A DNA stretch of 64,000 nt from Morchella semilibera (lineage: Eukaryota > Ascomycota > Pezizomycetes > Pezizales > Morchellaceae), in contig WBVU01000018.1 of the NCBI GenBank assembly GCA_009192285.1, positions 558,001 through 622,000 of the forward strand, read 5' to 3'. Within the stretch, counting starts at the first letter, position 1. Each line of letters starts with the position of its first letter. The position numbers were made by a program, and so were the translations under genes. This document shows, piece by piece, positions 34,186-45,592 of this stretch. Under the pieces are notes generated by a model. That model saw nothing but the letters and a program-made list of their open reading frames with translations, did not search any database and was not told the DNA's origin.

Positions 34186-36140
34186 CTAGATAAATCTCCA
34201 CCTCTTTGCAAGAAAGAATGAAACCATCACAAAGGTGAAAATAACACCGAGAATCCCAAAAAACCAGTAGTAGCTATCCTCCTCATTTTGTCCTGGCACA
34301 TGAACGTTCATTCCAAACAGACCACAAATCAGGTTCAGTGGAACGAGAATAGTCGCGATCGTGGTGATCTTTCCAAGAACCTCGTTCGCACGACTGCTAG
34401 CCATTACTGAATCGACTGAGAGCTGAGCAAGGTAGTTGGAGTGCGACCGAGACAGCATCTTCTCGAAATGGGAAAGATTGCTCATCATAGTGATAACGTG
34501 ATCTAGAAATCATTAGCTTTTGTTCGCCTGTAACTAATTTGGTTAAAACATACCTTGGATATCACCGAGATAGAGGCCGATCTCGCCACGAGGAGTAACC
34601 TGGTACTGTTCGTTGCACCTCTTTGCAAAACCCTTGATGACGTCGGCCTTGCCCCCTAGCAGTCTCATGAGACCCATACACTTCTTACGACACTCGCCGA
34701 TCTGCTTGAGCAGTTCGGTGTAGTCATCCGTCCGCGCAATGAAGACAGCATCCTCAATAGCATCGGACTCCTTCTCAATATCATGGATGGATGGGCCGAA
34801 CGAATCAGTGATATCGTCACTACAAGTTTAGTTAGTATACTTCATGAAATATGAGGTCTATGTTTAGATGAAACCTACATCAAAGCATAGCAGATCCAGT
34901 CCGATGACAAAGCTACATAATCCCTCAATTGTCTTATACGCTTGCGTACTTGGGCACTGTGCTTGCAAGGGTTGAAGTGGAAGCTCAGTACTCCTTCGCG
35001 GAACACAATAATATAGATGTTGACAGGCTCCATAAAGTCTGGGGAATCCCTGTCCTGGATAAACGACCGAAAACAGACAAAGTAGTAAGAGTGGAAAAGC
35101 TCCACCTTCTCACGGGTCTCCTGGACACGAATATCCTCAGCCGTCAAAGGATGAATCGCGAATGCCTTCATGAGCATGCTCAATTCCTCGGTGTTTGGGT
35201 TGAAGCAGTCAAGCCACCAAACACCCTGACCGCCCCGGAAAAGGTCGTGAAAGTTCTCGCCGTCGCAGAGAAGGTCGCCGATTTCGGGGGCATGAATTGT
35301 AGAATCCATCTCCGAAGAGAAGAAGCTGAAGCGATCAGGGTTGCTCATTCGCTGGTTGCGAGATCCTGGCACCAAAAGATCGACCTTTTCGTCAATCACC
35401 GAGGATACATCGTTATCCTTAGACACCGGAGCCGGAGTGTTTGTATTCTTTGGTGTCAACTTATTTTTGAAACCCTCAAAGTACCTCTCCGCCTTCAAAG
35501 AGGAACAGCTGCTCATCTTTCTCCTCTTGGTTTGGGACCTCCCTCGGTTTTGGTTAGCCACAAAGTCATCCATCTCCTCAAAGTCGATGCCACCCCGGAC
35601 CCTAGTCTCTTCAGGCGGGGGGAAGCAAACATCCTCCTCCGCCTTCTGTGAAGCCTCATCGCCGGAATTAACAACGGATCCTTCATCCTGATTGGTGAAA
35701 GTTGGACGACGGGACATTGTCCGCCTAAGTCCCAAGACAAGCTCCGAAGGAGCTTGGCTGGTGATAGTTGCAGACCTTTCTTGACGACGGCGGTGCTCAG
35801 GATTTGCGAATGCATTAACCGAATTTGGGGGGGATGGCGAGCGGGAAGAAGCGCGAGACGGATAGCGAACGCTATATCGACCTGTATCGTTGTTGGGGTC
35901 GGAGGAACGAGGTGACAGGTTGTCCTGGGCATCGTCATCAACAATTGCGTGTTCGTAGTCCCTGTGGATAGGGCTATGACTATCCCCAATTATGATCGCG
36001 ATATCGGGACGATCACGAATATCTTCAACACTCCTGCTTATCGTGTTCGAGCGTGGGAGGGAGTGTGCCTGCAGGCGGTGGTCATCCAGTTCAGCCGCGG
36101 GAACTCCAAAAGGAGGTGAGTCAGAGCGTGGGGTTTCCAT
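34186..36140 (-). CDS. CorA-type magnesium transporter of the Alr1/Mnr2 family
   Basis: Three exons on the minus strand: 36140-34879, 34819-34554 and 34502-34186, 614 aa in phase. A long Ser/Arg-rich cytosolic N-terminus (about 270 residues) precedes the CorA fold (WWLDCFNPNTEELSMLMKAF, HPLTAEDI, ETREKVELFHSYYFVCFRSF). Two C-terminal membrane helices follow; the first ends in the signature GMNVHVPG, and the last is WFFGILGVIFTFVMVSFFLAKR. This is the Mg2+ channel signature (GMN). The long N-terminus matches Alr1/Alr2 (plasma membrane) and Mnr2 (vacuole) rather than bacterial CorA or mitochondrial Mrs2; which of the two cannot be told from the sequence. Confidence 0.93.
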
Positions 36141-39100
36141 TTCGGCGAGAATTTAGTGTGCTAAAAACTGTACTACTCCTTCTTTTTTTTTTTTCTCGTA
36201 CTGTTTTATGACCTTATTTTTTGGTGGCAATATTAGACGGTGGGTATTTTTATGGTGTAACGACAAAAAAACAATTCTACAAATTAAAACGCAAGTCTAT
36301 CAAGATGTGTCAGTAGCCGTCTTAATGCCAAAATAGGACCTAGGCCACTTACCTATAAAATAAACAAGCTAAGTGCGATGCACTATGGCGAGCCGCCCTA
36401 TGCGCTCACCGCGGTAGTTGCAATCAATTTGAATGCCGTTGTGGGGTGAGCTTGTACCCCTCAAAGAAAACTATGTTTTCGAGGAGGCGGGAAGCGAAGG
36501 TAGAAGGGACCGGTGAGAACGATATCAGGGTACGTTATCCTAAAGAGAGACCGAGCGGTGACAGACAGAACTTGGCAAATAACACAGGCGATTAAGTTTT
36601 ATAGTTATGAACCAAAGGTCAATTATGGGGGTTTCTCGGATACTCCGTAGACCCAGAATGGACCGAGGAGAGGGTAGGCGAAGGAGAACTTGAAGCTGGT
36701 GGATCCCGCCAACTTGGTGGTTTCTGGTGAAGAAGGGTGATGGGGTGTCGGGATCTCGTGATCGACGGGAGTAGTTTCGGGACCGTACGATGAGACTGTA
36801 GGCGATGAGAAGAGTAGAGTGGCTGATGTGGCTGGAGGTGAGAGGGAGAAGCTTAGAGCTGGAACTTTTTCAGGGCTGGGCAGTAGGAGGAGGGGGCTAG
36901 ATAGTCAATGCGAAAGAGGACGTTGAGTTTCCATGTGGGTGAAGGAGGAAGATGGGGGGGGGGGGGCTAGCGTGTGTAGTGGCCGGAGCAGATAGCTACT
37001 ACGAGAGGAGGTACGACAATGCCGAGACGGTCCAGGGCAGAGGGACCGCGATAAATGGAAAGTAGGTTGTGTGTGGCTGGAGCAGAAGGACAGACACAAA
37101 CAAAACAGAACCGACAGACTGGCAAGATGGATGGTACCGGAGTGTAGGATGTAAGTTGAGAGGAGGACAGTCAAGGCAAGACAAGACGTTAAATGTGTTC
37201 TCGTGGAGAGAGGGGGAAGTGGTGTGTGTGGTGAGTCTGTGTGAGTGTGTGAGGTTGGGAGAGGAGTAAGTAAAGAAGAGGACTGGCGCCAAAGAAGTAG
37301 CAAAAAGGAAAGAAAAAAAAAAAAGGGACAGTCCAGGAAAACAAGAACGCCCACCCACACACAACCTCCATTGGTCACATCCCCCTCCCCAAATCTCGAC
37401 TAGGTACCTCTAACCCTAACCCGGCAAATCACTCAGAGCGAGAGCGATTTATGCACGCTCTCCCGCCACCTTGGTCCCTTTTCTACAACTCTGATCTCCT
37501 CCCCAGACCCAGACCTCTCTCTCCTCCTTCCAGTCCTGCTCTGAATGACCCACGGGACCCTCTGCCGCTGAGCGTGAGGAGTTAGTAATAAATAGTGTCA
37601 GTGTAACATAAGGTTTGCCCGGGAATATCCCTCAGCTTCCAGTAATTTATGACCCACGCAGTGGTTGTTCATTGCTCTGGTTGGGTTTATTCAAAATAGA
37701 GGTAGAGTTTGCCCGCGTCGATACCTCCACTCTCTCCGCACGAGGGACTCCAAGCAACGACAACACCAAAACAACAGGTAATCGTGAGACGAGGCCAACG
37801 CAAAATAAATAAATGCTATCTCTTATTTAAAGCGAGCCCATCGCAGTCCTATCAGTTTGGGCTATCTATGCCCACTTTCCCACCTATCTCAGCTGAAATA
37901 AAGGCTTTCGATTGATTGAATTTGCGGCACCAGCACTGACATCACTTTTACACCAACAAATTTCATGGCCAGGCTTCAGCGAAAGAAAGAAAAAACTTGA
38001 AGCGGTTACCACCTAGAGAGGTCCTGTTAGTCTATAGTGGAGCCATACAATTCTTTCTTCACATGTCCCTTTTTTTTTTTCTAGGTACCGAAATCTCCCA
38101 CGTAATTTTTTTTCTTCTTAGATATCCATGTCCTTGCATATGGGTTCGCTTCAAGGAACGACGAGTTTTTCCGTTATCGCTTGAAAGTTGCACCATCCCC
38201 CTAGTTCCCAGTGGATTTTTTTTAAAAAATGGAAGCACTGTGGTTGGATGTTAGCTTTGGCTTGAATTTTTCTGGGATATCAAATTTACAAGAGTCAGCA
38301 GCACCAAACAAAATGACCGTGCTATACCGCCCTCCTCGTTCCTGAGCACCGACGCCTGGAAATGAATACCTTACCTACATACACATACCTGCACCCTACT
38401 TCTCGAGTACCCACCTATCCGCACCTGTACACAATATAATATCCGTGGATCCTGCAACATGCAATGCCATGTGGGCATAATACATCACCTACCAATATCA
38501 CTATCCCGCGTTCCCCAACCCATGCGCTATACTAGACACGGAAACAGGTCGCGAGGACACCACTCTCCTCATACTGAGTGAAGCCATCTGCAGAGCAATA
38601 TCTACTGCCACATTCTCGAGAGAAGCTGATGGAAGGGCAGAAGCATTTTTAGTGAGTGTCCTGCACAAAGTACTCCGTGCGACAGACACTGCATTGCATT
38701 ACATACACATATGATGGAGTGCTCCATTGGGCCCATCAATTATATGCTTATTTCTTTTTGCGAATAATGGCAAAAACAATAAATACATAGATAAAAAATC
38801 GACCTCTCCCTTTATTTACTCAATCTGGGGTGTGCCCAGCAATAGCCGAGAGGGTTGTGTGCAGGCGTCCCTGAAAATTTATGTATGTAGCAGGGAAGTG
38901 CTTGTGCAGAATGGATAGCGCGCAGGAGACAAAAAAAAGTATATATGTAAGTAGGTAGGCGGCAGCGGCAAGCACAATGCCTTAAGGGCTTGCTTACATT
39001 GACCCTGGAAAATTAAAAGCAAGTCAATCTGTAATTCGGCGTACGCCTGTTGCTACCACATACTTCAAAGACCTTCTGAGTTTCAGGATTGCAGAAATAA

Positions 39101-40986
39101 GGAGTTTAAATTGTTAATCGGAATATTTTCTGGGGGGGGGGGACAAAGAATAGGCAAGCTGATTGATCGCTGCGAAATGAGGAATAGTCGTTATGTGTAT
39201 ACAACGTTAGTAAGCTTGGGCTTTTCACCAGTTAGGACTGAGTCACCTGTTCCCGGTAATGATAAGGGTGCAACTTTTTCTTAGACAACCTAAGAGCTTC
39301 TCAGGTCGCGCGCTGGAACATGAGTCATCAGTCCGTGGGGTGCGTTACGTCTAGACCAATGAAGCATCGCCTATGCCACACTCCAGCATGTACGGGCGTT
39401 GGAGTTATATGGTTGGAGCAGTGGTATAGAGATACCTAGTCGCCAGATCTAGAGCTGACTACAATTGCAACCATAAGCTTTTGTAGCACCGTGACATCTA
39501 CCGTGTAGCGGTCGAGGTAGGTCAATGCAGAAAATAACTCAGATCAGGTTAACCTCCCAGCAATAATGACACCTTGAAACATGGGTCTTTCTTTCTATGC
39601 ACTGATCAACATACTCGGTAGTCTACCCTCCAAAATCACAGATATATACAACATATCCCTCTCAGACCACCCAATCTAAGTTTCAGGCAAAAATCTTGGA
39701 GACGAGATCCCGAGAGAATGGCTCGGCGCTCCTGTTGCGGGGAATCATAGATACATGTAGATACGATATATGGACAACGCATGTGCGGGCATTGGGTGGT
39801 GTTGTAGCGATAAGAAAGTTTGATTAAGGTTTAGTGGAGGGCTCCGGAAGGGGTTATACTTCTTGTAGACCCTGGAGAAAACTCGTGGTGTTTGTGGTTT
39901 TGACATGGTAAAGTAAGTTATGGTATTTACGTTAACACTTTTATGCAATAAATGAAGTAAACAAAAAAAACGTTAACATTTTTTATGGTTTTGATGTGGC
40001 TGGTGGGCGAGTGAGATTCTGTGATTCTGAGAGTTGTTTCGTAAGCCGGTTCTGGGAACGAGACTAATCAACCCCATATTTATCTCTAGAATAAAGGTCA
40101 TCGACCTTGGTACAATTGCAATACTCGAGAGCCCCATCTCTTCTCCCCCACCGCTTTACGCCAACAAGCTAGCGTACTAAGTAAGGGATATGCACCACAT
40201 GCAAAGCGGCGAAGTGGTGCCTACACAAACGTAAAAAGCGTACCATACAGAGAATGGACTATACCCGATCTACAAATACCATATTAGTTGAAGTCGTGCA
40301 TGCACATCGATCCCCGACAAGCCAAGATCTAGCCATGTATGTAGCGTAGATGCCGTACATAGCCGGCCCTCATAGCTCATTGCATTAATGTTACGTGTAA
40401 TATGTGTAATATCGTGGAGCGGACGGGAGAGTACGTCTGCACCTCGGGCTCAACTTTGGTAATGGGACTTGGCTATGGTACGCCAGAGTCGCGAGAATGT
40501 GGTGCGCCCTGTGAAATGTCATATACGGGAAATAGGCGCGCTCCGAGTAACGGCGCTAAACATACCGTGTACTGTTCCCCGGAAACCCCACCGCATAAAG
40601 ACAAGCAAGACATTGACTACATTACATGTAGTAACATTACTGGTGAAATTAATTGAGCGCTAGCGCTAGTAGCCGCTGGCGTGTAAACAAAACTAAAACC
40701 ACTGTGATAAACCAATTAAAGGCTAAATCTAATGCGCACATGTACCTACATGTATGTACATACAGTATCCGGTAAAACTACCACGAAAGGTTCTCTGTGA
40801 CCCAATAGCCCTATTGGCCCTTAAAAGGTTTTTGCTGCGAGAAGACTAGTAAATCCACTCTTTTAGTTCTGGCCTTCGTAATAATTCTATTGGGTACTGT
40901 ATATGTAAAGACTCACTGTTTTTGGCTTAGCTAATATCCTAGCTAGCTCACCAATAATCGTGTCTCGGATCAGCCATTATGCCAGG

Positions 40987-41005
40987 GTGAGTGATATTCT
41001 ATGAA
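40987..41005 (+). repeat. Dispersed motif, first base changed
   Basis: Reads GTGAGTGATATTCTATGAA on the plus strand; the first motif base is T rather than C. Confidence 0.55.
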
Positions 41006-41822
41006 GAGAGACCTAGCTAGGGATGCCGAATTCCGAATGAAAATTGGGACCAGATGCTAACACCCTATTTTCTTTCTTTTTTTAGATTGTAATTGTTTTA
41101 TTTACATCAACATAAAGGTAATTATCTCACTCGAGGCCGCGCGGCCTTTGTCAAAAAAAATAAAAAGGGAAAAAACCTGTAAATCATTACATATTTCTTA
41201 ATACAGCCCAAAACCGGCCGCGGCAGCATCGTAACTTTTTCTTAATTACCTGCGACGACACTACATGTAACTATGATGCTACGCTATTAAAAAAAATATG
41301 AGTGACGTAACGGTACGGTATTCTTTCTATAATGCCCAGTTACTACGATATTCCTCAAAGTTTTTAATGGCGGTGATTCTAGAAAGAAGAGCTAGTACTA
41401 GCACTAAATTGGTTTTGACCATGGCCGGATTTTAATCTTATTTCCTAGAATAGGCGGTGTGCTCAAAGGTAACAGGTTTTTTATAACCGTTAAACAGCGG
41501 AGAACTGAAGCTCGCTGCACTGTAAGATTTCCGTTTTCAAAAGCTAAAGAGCAATTACTACCAGGCCTAGGTTTAGTTGTGCTGGTGCACGGTGTTAGTT
41601 CCGAAGTAGTCTGTATTTATAAGGATTTGGTTGCAAGAGGCCCAGTGACTTAATGACCACATCGGCCTAGTGATTTTAACGTTCTCCGCGTTATGTATCA
41701 TTGACCCCCCACCCCCGTCGTTTATAAAACACCTGTCCCACCCCGGTATTCTTTCAAAAAAAAAAAAAAAACCGTCTACTTCATTTCATACTCGTTAAAC
41801 AACGTGACACAAATTACAAGAT

Positions 41823-41833
41823 AACCCTAACCC
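41823..41833 (-). promoter_or_regulatory. Telobox-like AACCCTAACCC upstream of DBP5
   Basis: Reverse orientation, 191 bases before the DBP5 ATG. Comparable distance to that at ZW10 and BZZ1. A related word occurs at 37411-37422. Confidence 0.35.
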
Positions 41834-42023
41834 ACATACATTAAGACTATTTCTGATATAGTTCTTAGCGGCTCTCTTGAACCCCGCAGACCCCCCACCA
41901 CCACAACATCGCGTCTTCCTGTGTTAGTAACACGTTGACTCTATAATCGTCTGTAGCCACACAACTCCTCCTTTTTTTTACATATCAAAAAATTCCCCTT
42001 GTTTCACGATCTTCGAATTCACA

Positions 42024-43661
42024 ATGGCTACACCTGTCGCGTCGCTCGAGTCTCGCATGGGTCCAGTCCCTACTGAAGCGACTCCTGCTGCCAGTGCTGC
42101 TGCCAGTGCTGCTGCCGCCCCCAAGATTACAGTCCAAGGCGCTACTCCTGCCCCTACTGCTGAGGCCTCCGATGAGCCTAGCGATCTTGTAGAAAGCAAC
42201 TATGAGGTCGCTGTGAAGCTCGTGAACATGCAGGGAGACCCTAACAGTCCCCTGTACTCGGTCAAGCGATTTGAAGATTTGGGAATGTAAGTTTCTTTTT
42301 ATCTGGTCTTCGTGAGACCGAGTTATCCTTATTTAATATGAGATCCTGTTCTAATGTCTCTTTTATCAAAGATCGAAGGAGCTTCTGGAGGGAATCTACT
42401 TCATGAACTTCAAGAAGCCTTCCAAGATCCAGGAGCGCGCGCTTCCGCTCTTGCTCTCAAATCCCCCCACGAATATGATTGGACAGTCGCAATCTGGGAC
42501 AGGAAAGACAGCTGCCTTCGTTCTCACCATGTTGACTCGTGTTGATATGTCCGTCAACCAAGTCCAAGCTCTGTGTCTTGCCCCATCACGAGAGCTTGCA
42601 AGACAGATCATGAGCGTCGTTCAGACTATGGGTCAATTCACAGAAATCAAGACCCAATTCGCCATTCCTAATATGGTAGCTAGGGGGCAGCGAATTGATG
42701 CCCAGATTGTTATTGGTACCCCAGGTACAGTTTTAGATTTGATTAAGAGGAGGCAGCTTCCCGTTGATGGGATTAAGGTCTTCGTTCTAGATGAAGCAGA
42801 TAACATGCTGGACCAGCAAGGCCTTGGAGATCAGTGTATCCGTGTTAAAGGGTGAGTTTTATATCCTCAAATAGTATTGACCATTGGCGCTAATTTCACT
42901 AGTACTGTCCCACAAACGGCGCAGATCGTACTCTTCTCCGCCACCTTTCCTGATCAAGTTGTCCAATATGCCAACCGATTCGCCCCAAACGCGAATCAGA
43001 TCACACTAAGGCACGAGGAGCTTACCGTCGACGGGATCAAGCAGCTCTACATGGACTGTGAAAACGAAGAAGACAAATACCGCGTTCTTGTTGAGCTTTA
43101 CCATATCCTCACAATTGGTTCCTCAATCATCTTCGTTAAGAAGCGCGAAACCGCCTCCGAGATCCAGCGACGTATGGAAGCCGATGGCCACAAAGTTGCT
43201 GCTCTTCACAGTGCTTTCGATGGTAATGAGCGTGACAGAGTTATCGACGACTTCCGTTCTGGAAAATCCAAGGTCCTTATCACAACCAACGTGCTCGCAC
43301 GTGGTATTGATGTCGCAACAGTCTCTCTTGTAGTTAACTATGATATTCCGCTCGACTCAAACGGCAAACCTGATCCCCAGACTTACCTTCACCGTATCGG
43401 GAGAACCGGCCGATTTGGACGTGTCGGTGTTTCCATCTCGTTTGTGCACGATAAGAACAGTTGGGGTGAGTTAAACGCGATATCGACGTATTTCGGTGTG
43501 GAAATGACTAGGGTGCCAACTAATGATGTTGATGTAAGTTTACCCCTCACATCCCATCCTTTCATCTAGTCGTGATGACTAACAGCCTGTAGGAAGTTGA
43601 AATGATCATCAAGAAGGCGCTCAAGAGCAAGACTGCGGGTGTCTCAAAGGCCGAGTCTTAG
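42024..43661 (+). CDS. DBP5: DEAD-box RNA helicase Dbp5 (mRNA export)
   Basis: Four exons, 42024-42286, 42372-42851, 42903-43533 and 43593-43661, 480 aa in phase. The DEAD-box motif set is complete: IQ-type upstream element, SGTGKT at residues 129-134, PSRELA, GTPG, DEAD at 228-231, SAT, then in the second RecA domain [16 protein letters not shown] and HRIGRTGR. The divergent N-terminus has an Ala/Thr-rich stretch, and [30 protein letters not shown] is the Dbp5/DDX19-type N-terminal extension just before the core. Dbp5 remodels mRNPs at the cytosolic face of the nuclear pore with Gle1 and Nup159, and acts in translation termination. A purine-poor leader lies upstream, and the 3' region is T-rich. 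Confidence 0.96.
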
Positions 43662-44401
43662 TTCGCAAAATCTGTTTTTGGGTTTTGTTGGTGTTTTTTC
43701 CATTTTGTTTTATTTGCAGCGGAGGGGTACTGTGATGCGATTGAATGGATGTACAGAGATATATCAACGAGTGACGAAATCTTATAGGGCATGCGTTTGA
43801 GATGGGAAAATGACCACCTTATTTCTACTTTTCTTTCTTCTTTTCTTTCTTCCTATCTCCTTTCACTTCATAGTCTTTGGAGTCTGTATTATATATCTTT
43901 TAAGTCTTTTTTCTCTTTCCTTTTTGTGGTCTTATTTTATGAATGAGAAAAGAAAAGTGGCCGGGTTTGAGACTATTAGAACATTAGTTGAAATAAATGC
44001 CGGGGAGTGAAAATTGGTCATTCTATATTTACTCTACCTACGTCGTCCTGATTGCCGTTAAAATTAGAAGTGAAAGGTACCGTGGCTGTATGTGATATAT
44101 ATTCTCTCTAATATCAGCCCACTTAGGCCATATTCCTTGGTGATTCCGTGGTGATGAGAATACAAGGAGGCAACGCATGATTACCTGAGGCCGACACGAC
44201 GGGGCCCACACCTCGATGGGTTGCAGAGGGATACGCTGTTAGATTCTGCAAGATTAGTATGTCATGTACTCGCGCGTTAACTAAGTCGTCGGATATCGTT
44301 GTAACCAAACGCTTATCAAAAATTCCGACTTTTTAATTAACGACTGAGTATATTGGGACTATTTCCTCTAGGAAGCGCTCATCACTCTCCGACCCGAGTA
44401 C

Positions 44402-44418
44402 CGAGTGATATCCTATGC
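44402..44418 (+). repeat. Dispersed motif CGAGTGAYRNNNYRTGA
   Basis: Reads CGAGTGATATCCTATGC on the plus strand; the last A is C. Confidence 0.55.
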
Positions 44419-45061
44419 CATAAGTTGTCGTTCTCGTAGTTATTGTTACGCGGTACATGTACCTACTGTTGGGGGGTTATGTTGGATTCAGAATTCAAGA
44501 GTGTGAATGGCTAGGCTTACATCTCCCTCTACTAGAGGTTATGGGGCGTTTGTCGTTTTGGCGGGAGGGTGCTGAAGGGGGATGTGTATGTGATGGGTCT
44601 TTGGTGAGTTGGAAGAGTTGGATGGAAGCTTTGATTTAGTTATGTTAGAGATCGAAAGAGGAAGAGGGTTGGGTGGTGATATTAAATTGCTTTGAGTTTT
44701 GTGTGGAGGGGACATGCGGTAGGAGCGGCTGGTGGAGGAGCGTGCCGTGTCATGCTGAAACTTTTTAGCCTGACAATAGTGTGGTCCTCAAGGACACTGT
44801 CTGCTCTCCCCTCAAGATCATCCAAGGATATTCCTTGGAAACAAACATACCTCCACAGCTGCAGGACCATCTCCTTTTATTATCCTCGAGCTACGTCTCG
44901 AGGCCAGACAAGCGCAAAGATTAGCAAGGGCAAGAACACTCAAGAACACGCCAAGATTCGCCTTGGGCGTCTTAATTAAACACACCGTACATCAACAGAG
45001 GCGTAATTCTGTTACTATACCGAGCGTGAGACCAGTGTGTATAGGTTGACGGAATGTACTA

Positions 45062-45079
45062 GTCATGAAATATCACTCG
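45062..45079 (-). repeat. Dispersed motif CGAGTGAYRNNNYRTGA
   Basis: Reads CGAGTGATATTTCATGAC on the minus strand. Confidence 0.6.
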
Positions 45080-45435
45080 TGATGAAGGTTACTTAGTACT
45101 ACCGTCTGTTTTTTGTTTCTTTCTTTTTTTTGTTTGATTTATTAATTGTATGAAGCACTGCAGTCCCCTTCCTCCTTGTTGGATTTATTAATTACATGTA
45201 GATTTTCGGCTATGGTAATAGAAGCGCTGCCGTTCTGTGTTGCTTGCTAACCTCTCTGTGCAGCGCCGCAGCATGCAGCATGTGTATGGAGCGGTAAATA
45301 TTAATGTGCCAAAATAATTTTACCAACGATGGTATAGGCACTGAATTTCAGTCCTTATGCCAATACAAATGCTGAATTATGCTGCGCTATACTATATTAA
45401 TCATTACATGTAGTGCCAATACTTGTGGAGGTTTC

Positions 45436-45592
45436 CCGCCGGTGGTGGTAAAATGCTTGCCACCGGTGGTGAAATTCCCCACCGGTGGACAATTGGACTC
45501 ATAAATTGGCATTATATAGCCCCTTTGGCCAAAGGGTCTGTGCTTTTATCCGTTTTAAGTATAAATATTAGTATTGTTTCCACCACCGGTGG
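45436..45592. repeat. Cluster of CCACCGGTGG palindromes
   Basis: CCACCGGTGG occurs exactly at 45460-45469, 45479-45488 and 45583-45592, with a degenerate copy CCGCCGGTGGTGG near 45438. Each is usually followed by TAAAAT or GAAAT. Related words (TTTTACCAACGATGGTA near 45318, TTTTACCATTGTTGGTAAAA near 45602) flank them. This is far denser than chance for a 10-bp palindrome. No gene nearby; function unknown. Confidence 0.7.

Larger units (their letters stand above)
36141..42023. other. 5.9-kb gene-poor region
   Basis: No gene was recognised. The 900 bases next to the transporter are its upstream region, with a strand-asymmetric purine/pyrimidine tract near 36900-37400 and a TAACCCTAACCC telobox at 37411-37422. 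A G tract lies at about 36957. TACATGTA palindromes cluster at 40738-40764. A plus-strand copy of the dispersed motif lies at 40987-41005. A second telobox AACCCTAACCC lies at 41823-41833, about 190 bases before DBP5. Short ORFs (for example at 40402-40656, with several Cys) show no family features. Confidence 0.5.
43662..45435. other. Gene-poor DNA downstream of DBP5
   Basis: About 1.8 kb without a recognised gene. It has two copies of the dispersed motif, at 44402-44418 (+) and 45062-45079 (-), and several T-rich runs. Minor ORFs lack recognisable features. Confidence 0.5.

Noticed and set aside
36905-37378. ORFs on the minus strand upstream of the magnesium transporter
   Set aside because: They come from a pyrimidine/purine-asymmetric tract; Ser/Thr/His/Pro composition only.
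40402-40656. Cysteine-containing 84-codon ORF, possibly a small secreted protein
   Set aside because: No signal peptide is visible and no family is recognised; length is within chance for this region.
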